NCBI GenBank assembly: GCA_004558865.1
Contig: SFCY01000052.1
Coordinates: 1 to 15,792, forward strand
DNA length: 15,792 nucleotides
Direction: 5' to 3'
Source of the DNA: Bacteroidales bacterium
GTDB lineage: Bacteria; Bacteroidota; Bacteroidia; Bacteroidales; Bacteroidaceae
A program made the position numbers and the translations under genes. Of the stretch, positions 7,888 to 13,956 are shown in pieces. The notes beneath the pieces are model-generated. The model worked only from the letters and a program-made list of their open reading frames with translations. It was not told the origin of the DNA and did not search any database. How positions within the stretch are numbered: the stretch's first letter is position 1; the number at the start of each line of letters is the position of its first letter.

Positions 7888-8248
7888 GTCGGGGCTGTAG
7901 TTTTTGTTTGTGTTAAAATGTTTATAGTATGGATGTCGTATGATGGGCAAGCTCAAAAGAGAGCTGTGTATATGGTGACAATCGTGATGGGTTATGGATG
8001 GTGCAAGCTAAAACCCTTTGTTATGCGTTCTGTATCAAATGCTGTAATTGGAAATGGTGCGTCGACAACCCTGGTTTGGAAATTGTGGGTTGTGACTCAT
8101 GAATTGAAAAAGGGGTTGCCGCGCCTCCTTTCGAGTGTACGGGGCGCTTGAGCCCTCACGCACCGACGAATGGCGCAGCAACTCCTTTGATGCTATACCT
8201 ATTATATATATGGTAGGGTCTTATTCCACCAAGAAAGGTTGTAGAGGC
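7888..8248. other. Intergenic stretch between two minus-strand secreted-protein genes
   Basis: No gene is supported here. The protease promoter should lie on the minus strand in this stretch, but I find no clean TAnnTTTG box. The only structure seen is the weak hairpin listed at 8107-8131 and a small GGGC/GCCC stem near 8142-8155. Confidence 0.5.
8107..8131 (-). terminator. Possible weak terminator after the small secreted protein
   Basis: On the minus strand, AAAGGAGG pairs with CCCCTTT around a CGCGGCAA loop with one bulged A, and the stem runs into five U. It lies about 120 nt past the stop codon at 8249, so it is a candidate only. Confidence 0.4.
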
Positions 8249-8908
8249 TTATTTCACCAATACTTTCTTCACGCTGCCATCCTCCATCTTCAGGATGTTG
8301 ATGCCCTTGACGGGAGCGTAGATGCGTGCTCCGGCTGCGTTGTAGCGCTCGGCCACGCGGTTGACCGTCACGTTGGTCGGGCCGTTGATGCCTGTGGGGT
8401 CAGAATATACGAAGTTGATGGTGATCTTCGGGCCATTGGCAATCACGTCGCCCGCCTTGCCAAACTGGCCAAGCTCGCAGATGAGAATTTGGAATGTGGC
8501 CTTGGCCTTGCCGTATTGCTCAAATCCTATCCATTCCGTCTGGAAATCGCGGGTTTCACTGGCGTCTAACGACCCTCCCATTGTATTGAAGGTACCTGTC
8601 TTGGGGGCTGACATGCAAGCCATGGGGAAGCAGCAGTTGACGCTGCCTGTGGGTACCTCCAACACATTGAACTCGCACTTGGTGCCCACGGCTTCGTTGC
8701 TGGTGTTCTTCACTGACAGCCCTGTGGGTATCTGAAGAGAGCCGAAACCGTCGTCTTCCACCTCTGTGCGGGTGATTTCCGAACCGTCGGGAACGACAGC
8801 CCCTTGTGCGTCGACAAACTGGAGTGTGTTGTCAATCTCTTCGTCTTGAGCGAAGCTTGTGCCGAGGCCAAGCACGAGCAACATGGCGAGTGTAAAAATC
8901 TTCTTCAT
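8249..8908 (-). CDS. Small secreted protein with type IX (type A-like) sorting tail
   Basis: The 219-residue product starts with a signal peptide (MKKIFTLAMLLVLGLGTSFA, cut before Q21). The middle is a single beta-rich domain with LQIPTGLSVKNTSNEAV and a cysteine-bearing patch VNCCFPMACMS, followed by QTEWIGFEQYGKAKATFQ. The last 35 residues (ERYNAAGARI, KGINIL, then DGSVKKVLVK) have the type A layout of Por/type IX sorting tails. I know this overall pattern as a recurring secreted Prevotella/Bacteroides protein of unknown role. The paired cysteines may form a disulfide after export, perhaps assisted by envelope oxidoreductases such as the TlpA-like protein at 2768-3259; that link is inference. 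It is monocistronic, with its own promoter upstream (8981-9012). The ORF, signal peptide and tail are clear; the molecular function is not. Confidence 0.8.
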   Translation of the reverse strand: MKKIFTLAMLLVLGLGTSFAQDEEIDNTLQFVDAQGAVVPDGSEITRTEVEDDGFGSLQIPTGLSVKNTSNEAVGTKCEFNVLEVPTGSVNCCFPMACMSAPKTGTFNTMGGSLDASETRDFQTEWIGFEQYGKAKATFQILICELGQFGKAGDVIANGPKITINFVYSDPTGINGPTNVTVNRVAERYNAAGARIYAPVKGINILKMEDGSVKKVLVK

Positions 8909-8980
8909 ATTATATTCCTTGTTTTGTTAGAATTAAAAGTAACGCCTTTCGGCTTAATTTAGTTTATAGAATAGCGATTG

Positions 8981-9012
8981 CAAATTTAAGAAATAATTTG
9001 TTCATCAACAAA
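8981..9012 (-). promoter_or_regulatory. Promoter of the small secreted protein gene
   Basis: On the minus strand TTTG (9009-9012) is followed after exactly 20 bp by TAAATTTG (8981-8988), a full match to the Bacteroidetes -33/-7 consensus. It sits 72 bp before the ATG at 8908, leaving an A/T-rich leader of about 65 nt. Confidence 0.8.
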
Positions 9013-9164
9013 TATATCCCAACTTTTTTTGAATTATTTCCAATTCTGCTGTCGCTTTGCGTTCTTTGTGCCTTTGCGGATAAACACAAAGACGGTTTGT
9101 GCGTGAATTTTCCAATTCATAATTGGCATTCGGCATCCGACTCCTTTCTTTCAACAAGTTTGCA

Positions 9165-9304
9165 GCAGTAGGAGGCACGGCGTCCCGCCGTGCATGGCTG
9201 TGCGGCGGGACCGCTATGCGTGACTGTGCGGCGGGACGATATGTGTGACTGTGCGGCGGGACGAAATGAGTGAGTGTGCGGCGAGACGCCGCACCTCCTA
9301 CTGC
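9165..9304. repeat. 140-bp palindromic repeat, copy 1
   Basis: The ends are a 20-bp inverted repeat (5' arm GCAGTAGGAGGCACGGCGTC) with two mismatches. Inside are about four tandem units of roughly 25 bp built on GACTGTGCGGCGGGACG then CTATGTGT-like sequence. A second copy of identical length lies at 10741-10880, with about 15 differences. Open frames in this repeat are artefacts of its composition. Confidence 0.85.
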
Positions 9305-9352
9305 GGATGACTGCGCCAAGTCTCACAGGAGCTGGAGTTTCTTTTCCTTTTC

Positions 9353-9384
9353 TTTGGTCGTTTCGTTCCTTTCAACTATCTTTG
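9353..9384 (+). promoter_or_regulatory. Promoter of the DUF4143 ATPase gene
   Basis: TTTG (9353-9356), 20 bp, then TATCTTTG (9377-9384): a perfect Bacteroidetes promoter. The start site should be near 9390, giving a leader of about 160 nt that contains the palindromes at 9401-9444. Confidence 0.8.
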
Positions 9385-9400
9385 CAGACAAAGATTTGAA

Positions 9401-9466
9401 ATTACTCAATGGACTGAGTAATTTTACTCAATGCGTTGAGTAATTTTCCACTCAGTGCTAAGTATA
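9401..9466 (+). promoter_or_regulatory. Tandem 22-bp palindromes in the leader of the ATPase gene
   Basis: Two palindromes, ATTACTCA-N6-TGAGTAAT (9401-9422) and TTTACTCA to TGAGTAAT (9423-9444), lie head to tail with a 22-bp period and match at 18 of 22 positions. A degraded third copy (ACTCA at 9450-9454, then TAAGT) follows. They sit just downstream of the predicted start site. They could be operators bound cooperatively on one face of the helix, or two hairpins in the mRNA leader. Confidence 0.65.
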
Positions 9467-9553
9467 GGCCGCGAGATTTTAGCAACAGTATGTTCTTCGG
9501 GCAATTACAAATTCAATAAAGAGGATTGCATATCATCAAAATAAGTAGAACCG

Positions 9554-10744
9554 ATGTATACAAGAAAGGAATATTTCTTACTGAAAAAGCGATTGGAAGA
9601 GCCACGCCACTTCATCCAAGTGTTGATGGGGCCTCGGCAAATAGGTAAGTCGACGCTGGTAAGACAGGTTTTGAAGGACTTGCCCATTCCCCACTTGCTA
9701 TTTGCTGCCGATGATGTACCGACAAGTCAGAAGAAATGGATCAGTGACTGTTGGTCACAGGCCCGGATCTTGGTGAAGGCCCAGGGGCTTGGCGAAATGG
9801 TGCTTGTCATTGACGAGATTCAGAAGCTTGTTGGGTGGAGCGAGACGGTAAAGAAGGAATGGGATGCCGACACCTATAGCGGTGTGCCTATAAAAGTGCT
9901 GTTGCTCGGCTCCTCCCGCGTGTTGCTTGAACGCGGGCTTGCCGACTCCATGGCGGGGCGATATGAGGAGATTCGCATGAGTCACTGGGGATATGCTGAG
10001 ATGCGCGATTCTTTTGGATGGAGCCTGGAACAATATGTGTTCTATGGCGGCTATCCGGGTAGCGCCCATTTGATAAATGACGAGCTGCGTTGGCGCGATT
10101 ACATCTTCTCCTCAATCGTAGACGCCACTATCAACAAGGATATTCTTCAAGATACTGTCATCTCCAAACCAGCCCTTTTGAGGCAGACTTTTGAGTTGAG
10201 TGCCGCCTATTCGGGAGAGATCGTCTCATTGACCAAGATGTTGGGGCAGTTGCAGGATGCAGGCAACACCACCACCTTGGCCAGCTACATCAAACTGCTT
10301 TCGCAGAGTGGATTGGTCGATGGCTTGCAGAAATATGCTGTTGACCATGCACGTAAGCGGGCAAGCATACCGAAGTATCAAGTGTACAACAATGCCTTGA
10401 AGAATATCTATGTAGACAAGAGTTTTCAGGATGTACAAATGGACAGAAAACTATGGGGAAGGCTATTCGAGTCGGCTGTCGGCAGTTGGTTGATCAATGA
10501 GGCTTTTCGTCACCGCTGGTCGTTGTACTACTGGCGTGATGGGGCTGACGAAGTGGATTTTGTGTTACGCAAATTGGATAAGACGGTTGCCATAGAGGTC
10601 AAGAGCAATAGCGAGTCTGACACACGCGGATTACATGTGTTTCAGGATAAATTCCATCCCGTTCGTTCGGTGATTGTAGGCCAGGGTGGAATTCCTGCCG
10701 AGACTTTCCTCAGCATGGATCTGGGGGATCTTTTTTTGCAGTAG
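9554..10744 (+). CDS. AAA ATPase with DUF4143 C-terminal domain
   Basis: The 396-residue product has an N-terminal AAA_14 P-loop domain: Walker A GPRQIGKST (26-34), Walker B VLVIDEIQK (83-91) and a sensor-like LLGSSR (117-122). The C-terminal DUF4143 domain carries GRLFESAVGSWLI (E306), DGADEVDFVL (D335) and AIEVKS (E348, K350), the layout of a PD-(D/E)xK-type nuclease fold. These proteins are very abundant and multiplied in Bacteroidetes genomes; no role is firmly established, and links to mobile DNA or defence are only suggested. The gene has its own promoter and a palindrome-bearing leader, and its base composition is more A/T-rich than glyQS downstream. Its stop codon TAG is inside the second 140-bp repeat, and the first copy lies upstream, so the gene sits between two homologous repeats. 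The domain call is strong; the biological role is unknown. Confidence 0.9.
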   Translation: MYTRKEYFLLKKRLEEPRHFIQVLMGPRQIGKSTLVRQVLKDLPIPHLLFAADDVPTSQKKWISDCWSQARILVKAQGLGEMVLVIDEIQKLVGWSETVKKEWDADTYSGVPIKVLLLGSSRVLLERGLADSMAGRYEEIRMSHWGYAEMRDSFGWSLEQYVFYGGYPGSAHLINDELRWRDYIFSSIVDATINKDILQDTVISKPALLRQTFELSAAYSGEIVSLTKMLGQLQDAGNTTTLASYIKLLSQSGLVDGLQKYAVDHARKRASIPKYQVYNNALKNIYVDKSFQDVQMDRKLWGRLFESAVGSWLINEAFRHRWSLYYWRDGADEVDFVLRKLDKTVAIEVKSNSESDTRGLHVFQDKFHPVRSVIVGQGGIPAETFLSMDLGDLFLQ

Positions 10745-10880
10745 TAGGAGGCACGGCGTCCCGCCGTGCATGGCTGTGGGGCGGGACGCTATGTGTGACT
10801 GTGTGGCGGGACGCTATGCGTGATTGTGCGGCGAGACCGCTATGTGTGACTGTGCGGCGAGACGCCGCACCTCCTACTAC
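10741..10880. repeat. 140-bp palindromic repeat, copy 2
   Basis: Same architecture and length as the copy at 9165-9304, with a 20-bp inverted end (GTAGTAGGAGGCACGGCGTC). Position 2 is T here and C in copy 1, and the opposite arm changes with it, so pairing is kept. The two internal mismatches become G-U pairs if the minus strand is transcribed. Homology also extends about 6 bp left (TTTGCA), so the repeat carries the last codons and the stop of the ATPase gene. Confidence 0.85.
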
Positions 10881-11015
10881 GATGCCAATGAATAACTGTG
10901 GTTTCACGCAGCGAGACGTGCGACTTTGGCTGTATGCACTTTGTCCTGTTGCGCTTATTCATTATAATTAATAAAGATTTTGACGCGGATGGCGATGGGT
11001 TTCAATAAAAAAGCG

Positions 11016-11023
11016 TACCTTTG
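11016..11023 (+). promoter_or_regulatory. -7 box of glyQS
   Basis: TACCTTTG is a perfect TAnnTTTG match, 31 bp before the chosen ATG at 11055. No clean -33 TTG is seen at the usual 19-21 bp distance. Confidence 0.65.
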
Positions 11024-11054
11024 CATACAAAATACTCAACGGTTAAATATCATT

Positions 11055-12626
11055 ATGGCACAACAAGAAGATGTATTCAAGAAGATTGTAAGTCATTGTA
11101 AAGAATACGGCTTCGTCTTCCCAAGCAGTGAAATCTATGATGGCTTGGCTGCCGTCTACGACTACGGTCAGAACGGCGTGGAGCTGAAAAACAATATCAA
11201 GCAGTATTGGTGGCAGTCGATGGTGCTGCTCCATGAGAACATCGTGGGCATCGACGCCTCCATCTTCATGCACCCCATGGTGTGGAAGGCCAGTGGCCAC
11301 GTGGACGCCTTCAACGACCCGCTCATCGACAACCGCGACAGCAAGAAGCGCTATCGCGCCGACGTGCTGATAGAAGACCAGATCGCCAAGTACGACGAGA
11401 AGATTGACAAGGAGGTGGCCAAGGCCCGTAAGCGCTTCGGCGAGGCATTCGACGAGGCCAAGTATCGCGCCACCAACCCCCGCGTGCTCGACCATCAGCA
11501 GAAGCGCGACGCCCTGCACGAGCGCTACACCCGGGCCATGCAGGGCCCCGACCTGGCCGAGCTGAAGCAGATCATCCTCGATGAGGGCATCGTGGACCCC
11601 ATATCGGGAACCAAGAACTGGACCGACGTGCGCCAGTTCAACCTGATGTTCTCCACCGAGGTGGGCTCCACGGCCGAGGCCACGAGCAAGATCTATCTGC
11701 GCCCCGAGACCGCGCAGGGCATCTTCGTCAACTACCTCAACGTGCAGAAGACCGGGCGCATGAAGCTGCCCTTCGGCATCGCCCAGATAGGCAAGGCCTT
11801 CCGCAACGAGATCGTGGCCCGCCAGTTCGTGTTCCGCATGCGCGAGTTTGAGCAGATGGAAATGCAGTTCTTCTGCCAGCCCGGCACCGAGATGAAGTGG
11901 TTCAACTATTGGAAGCAGGTGCGCCTGGCCTGGCACGAGGCCTTGGGCATGGGCGACGACAACTACCGCTTCCACGACCACGAGAAGCTGGCCCACTATG
12001 CCAACGCCGCCACCGACATTGAGTTCAAGATGCCATTCGGCTTCAAGGAGGTGGAGGGCATCCACTCGCGCACCGACTTCGACCTCTCGCAGCACGAGAA
12101 GTACAGCGGCCGCAGCATCAAATATTTCGACCCCGACACCCAGGAGAGCTACACGCCCTACGACGTGGAGACCTCCATCGGCGTGGACCGCATGTTCCTC
12201 AGCGTGATGTGCCACGCCTACACCGAGGAGCAGCTGGAGAATGGCGAGAGCCGTGTGGTGCTGAGGCTGCCCGAGGCCCTCGCCCCCGTGAAGTGCGCCG
12301 TGTTCCCGCTCGACAAGAAGGATGGTCTGCCCGAGCTGGCCCACCGGGTTGTGGACGAGCTGAAATTCCACTTCAACACCCACTATGGCGACCCCAAGGA
12401 CTCCATCGGCAAGCGCTACCGCCGCCAGGACGCCATCGGCACGCCCTTCTGCGTCACCGTGGACCACGACACGCCCAACGACCACAAGGTGACGGTGCGC
12501 TTCCGCGACACCATGGAGCAGGAGCGTGTGGACATCGACCAGCTGCGCGCCATCATCGAGGAGCGCGTGAGCATCACCACGGTGCTCAAGAAGCTGGCCA
12601 AGAAGATTGACGGACTTGACAAGTAA
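11055..12626 (+). CDS. glyQS: Glycyl-tRNA synthetase, single-chain class II type
   Basis: This enzyme attaches glycine to tRNA-Gly using ATP, in the cytoplasm. I start at the ATG at 11055 (MAQQEDVFKKIVSHCKEYGF) because the -7 promoter box lies between it and an upstream in-frame ATG at 10980. The 523-residue product has the eukaryote/archaea-like one-chain (alpha2) layout, not the separate alpha and beta chains of E. coli. The N-terminal part has PSSEIYDGLAAVYDYGQNG; the class II catalytic core has YLRPETAQGIFVNY (about 214-227) and motif 2 FRNEI (249-253) with FRMREFEQMEMQFF; motif 3 is SIGVDRM (374-380). The C-terminal anticodon-binding domain runs from about 408 to 505. It is followed 14 bp later by an FKBP-type lipoprotein gene, so they likely form one operon. 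The call is certain and the gene appears intact. Confidence 0.97.
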   Translation: MAQQEDVFKKIVSHCKEYGFVFPSSEIYDGLAAVYDYGQNGVELKNNIKQYWWQSMVLLHENIVGIDASIFMHPMVWKASGHVDAFNDPLIDNRDSKKRYRADVLIEDQIAKYDEKIDKEVAKARKRFGEAFDEAKYRATNPRVLDHQQKRDALHERYTRAMQGPDLAELKQIILDEGIVDPISGTKNWTDVRQFNLMFSTEVGSTAEATSKIYLRPETAQGIFVNYLNVQKTGRMKLPFGIAQIGKAFRNEIVARQFVFRMREFEQMEMQFFCQPGTEMKWFNYWKQVRLAWHEALGMGDDNYRFHDHEKLAHYANAATDIEFKMPFGFKEVEGIHSRTDFDLSQHEKYSGRSIKYFDPDTQESYTPYDVETSIGVDRMFLSVMCHAYTEEQLENGESRVVLRLPEALAPVKCAVFPLDKKDGLPELAHRVVDELKFHFNTHYGDPKDSIGKRYRRQDAIGTPFCVTVDHDTPNDHKVTVRFRDTMEQERVDIDQLRAIIEERVSITTVLKKLAKKIDGLDK

Positions 12627-12640
12627 CACCATAGCAGCCT

Positions 12641-13297
12641 ATGAGAATGAAGCATCAACAGAGCCTGGCCTGGCTCCTGGCCTTGCTGCTCCTGCCGTTG
12701 GGGCTGGCCTCGTGCTCGGAGCAGAACGCCGAGGACGATGAGTTCGCCAACTGGCAGAGCCGCAACGACACCTACTTCGCCAGCATCTACCGCCAGGCGC
12801 AGGAGGCCATTCAGCGGGGCGACACGTCGTGGAAAATCATCCGCACCTGGTCGATGGACACCACGCTGGCCTCCACCAACTGCATCGTGGCGCGGGTGGT
12901 GGCAAAAGGCACGGGCTCGGGCTGTCCGCTCTACACCGACTCCGCCTTGGTGGACTACAAGGGCAGCCTGATTCCCTCAGCCTCCTATCCCGCCGGCTAC
13001 GTGTTTGACCAAAGCTGGTATGGCGACGACTATGTGGAGTCGTCGGCCCGCCCGGCACATCTGGCCGTGAGTGGCGTTGTGGACGGATTCGCCACGGCCT
13101 TGCAGAATATGCACATCGGCGACAACTGGATTGTCTACATCCCCTACCAGCTCGGCTATGGCTCGCAGGCCCAAATCAATGGGGCGCTGCCCGCCTACTC
13201 GGTGCTGGTGTTCGACCTGCACCTGCGGGGCTATTACCGAGCCGGCACGCCCATGCCCAACAACCGGGCCAAGGAGGGACTGTGGATCATGGAGTGA
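12641..13297 (+). CDS. FKBP-type peptidyl-prolyl isomerase lipoprotein
   Basis: The 218-residue product begins with a lipoprotein signal peptide; the lipobox GLASC puts the lipidated cysteine at residue 25, so it is anchored in the envelope. The C-terminal half is an FKBP domain: DSALVDYKGSLI, then GYVFDQSWY, VVDGFATALQNMHIGDNWIVYIPYQLGYGS, and SVLVFDLHLRGYY. FKBP enzymes catalyse proline cis-trans isomerisation and act as folding helpers. Two ATGs 6 bp apart could start it (12641 or 12647); I chose the first. It follows glyQS by 14 bp without a promoter, so the pair is probably co-transcribed, and a hairpin at 13322-13382 closes the unit. The aromatic and acidic FKBP pocket residues are only partly recognisable, so activity is likely but unproven. 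Confidence 0.88.
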   Translation: MRMKHQQSLAWLLALLLLPLGLASCSEQNAEDDEFANWQSRNDTYFASIYRQAQEAIQRGDTSWKIIRTWSMDTTLASTNCIVARVVAKGTGSGCPLYTDSALVDYKGSLIPSASYPAGYVFDQSWYGDDYVESSARPAHLAVSGVVDGFATALQNMHIGDNWIVYIPYQLGYGSQAQINGALPAYSVLVFDLHLRGYYRAGTPMPNNRAKEGLWIME

Positions 13298-13321
13298 AGG
13301 CCGGCCCCACTCCACCCCATG

Positions 13322-13389
13322 GCCGACGGCCGCCACACCCACCGCGGGGCAATAGCCCTGGGGGGGAGTGGTGGCCGCCGGCTTGTTTT
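13322..13389 (+). terminator. Candidate terminator after the glyQS-FKBP operon
   Basis: An imperfect long stem pairs GCCGACGGCCGCCAC (from 13322) with GTGGTGGCCGCCGGC (ends 13382), with an inner GGGC-AATA-GCCC stem, followed by TTGTTTTG. The position just past the FKBP stop fits; the stem is imperfect and the T-run interrupted. Confidence 0.5.
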
Positions 13390-13450
13390 GTTGCCGCCCA
13401 TAGCTTTCCACAGCGTAGGGCGAACCCTGCGCGGAACGCCTGCAGGGCGT

Positions 13451-13526
13451 GACTTTTGTCATGCAACAGCCGTGTTTGCGTACACGGTGATTGACATAAA
13501 TCAAGAAAATGACCTTTTTCGTGCAA
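13451..13526 (+). repeat. Pair of 16-bp direct repeats upstream of the candidate RNA
   Basis: GACTTTTGTCATGCAA (13451-13466) and GACCTTTTTCGTGCAA (13511-13526) are 60 bp apart and match at 13 of 16 positions. Between them lie a CCGTGT/ACACGG palindrome (13470-13487) and the FNR-like site. They could be regulator binding sites, but no regulator is known from the sequence. Confidence 0.45.
13491..13504. promoter_or_regulatory. FNR/CRP-like palindrome
   Basis: TTGAC-ATAA-ATCAA matches the FNR half-site consensus TTGAT-N4-ATCAA at 9 of 10 fixed positions. It lies about 40 bp upstream of the -33 element of the promoter at 13544-13574, centred near -83 relative to the expected start. Bacteroidetes have CRP/FNR-family regulators, but their sites differ between lineages, so this is only a candidate. 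Confidence 0.4.
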
Positions 13527-13543
13527 ATTTCCCCTGTCAACTA

Positions 13544-13574
13544 TTGGGTTGAAACGATTTAGATGCTAATTTTG
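13544..13574 (+). promoter_or_regulatory. Promoter without an adjacent protein gene
   Basis: TTG (13544-13546), 20 bp, then TAATTTTG (13567-13574), a full -33/-7 match with ideal spacing. Expected transcription start near 13581. No long ORF follows on this strand before the terminator at 13871-13897. Confidence 0.7.
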
Positions 13575-13580
13575 CAAGTG

Positions 13581-13897
13581 GAAAAAGATATAAAGGGAAA
13601 GATTGAGAGAAGGATAACTACTTTTGGAATACTCTTGGAAGTATCGCCGAAGCATAGGTTTAGTTGAGAAGGTAGAAGATTTGAGACAATGCGATGGCCT
13701 CTGGCCGAATGGACGCCAAGACAGGCTACGGTTGCTTTGAGTTTGATGATTGTTAGAGAAAGGATAGCATTCGATAGGTAGTTTAGATAAACACTTTCGG
13801 ATAGGTATTTAGCGAAAAGGTAGAAAGAATTGTTGTTCAGGTGCCGGCATCGCAATCATGGCCGGCGTATGGGGGGCGAGCGAAAGCCCCTTTTTTT
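13581..13897 (+). ncRNA. Candidate small RNA of about 315 nt, family not recognised
   Basis: The transcript is inferred from the promoter at 13544-13574 and the hairpin plus T-run at 13871-13897. It is purine-rich and contains a repeated module: 13601-13680 and 13748-13830 share GATTG, AGAGAA with GGATA, ATAGGT, TTTAG, and AAGGTAGAA at the same relative places, 147-150 nt apart. Between them lies a GGCC-TCT-GGCC hairpin. I do not recognise 6S, SRP, RNase P, tmRNA or a known riboswitch. A 30-codon ORF (13689-13781, ATG to TAG, start MRWPLAEW) sits inside and could be real, since AAGGTAGAAG lies upstream, but nothing else supports it. The RNA could also be a long 5' leader of the MATE gene, but the terminator argues against read-through. 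Confidence 0.5.
13871..13897 (+). terminator. Intrinsic terminator upstream of the MATE gene
   Basis: A GGGGC/GCCCC stem with a GAGCGAAA loop is followed by seven T (13891-13897). It ends 25 bp before the -33 element of the MATE promoter, so it separates the candidate RNA from that gene. Confidence 0.7.
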
Positions 13898-13921
13898 GTG
13901 TGTGTTTGTAAGCCCTGACGC

Positions 13922-13952
13922 TTGGCGATACAGGGCATTTTTTGTAATTTTG
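13922..13952 (+). promoter_or_regulatory. Promoter of the MATE transporter gene
   Basis: TTG (13922-13924), 20 bp, TAATTTTG (13945-13952): full -33/-7 match. The expected start of transcription (about 13957-13960) coincides with the GTG start codon at 13957, implying a leaderless mRNA or a downstream start. Confidence 0.7.
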
Positions 13953-13956
13953 CACT

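Noticed and set aside
8221..8262. Partial duplication of the end of the small secreted protein, with similar sequence either side of its stop codon
   Set aside because: The similarity is about 15-20 bp and imperfect, so a tail duplication cannot be told from chance.
9038..9090. CTTTGCG-TTCTTTGTG-CCTTTGCGG short repeats
   Set aside because: They resemble low-complexity intergenic sequence that I recall from other Bacteroidetes genomes; they show no hairpin, promoter or ORF role here.
9165..9304. CRISPR-like array from the roughly 25-bp repeated units
   Set aside because: The units are contiguous with no unique spacers of regular length, only four are present, the same set recurs at 10741-10880, and no cas gene is in the window.
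11043..12632. A 529-codon open frame antisense to glyQS, and similar long antisense frames over the DUF6029, protease and MATE genes
   Set aside because: They are shadow frames of G+C-rich coding sequence: biased Val/Ala/His/Arg composition, no family features, and fully covered by well-supported genes on the other strand.
13559..13855. A 98-codon minus-strand frame over the candidate RNA
   Set aside because: Its Leu/Ser/Ile-rich product follows from the purine-rich plus strand, there is no promoter for it, and the plus-strand promoter and terminator explain the region better. It is kept as the alternative to test.
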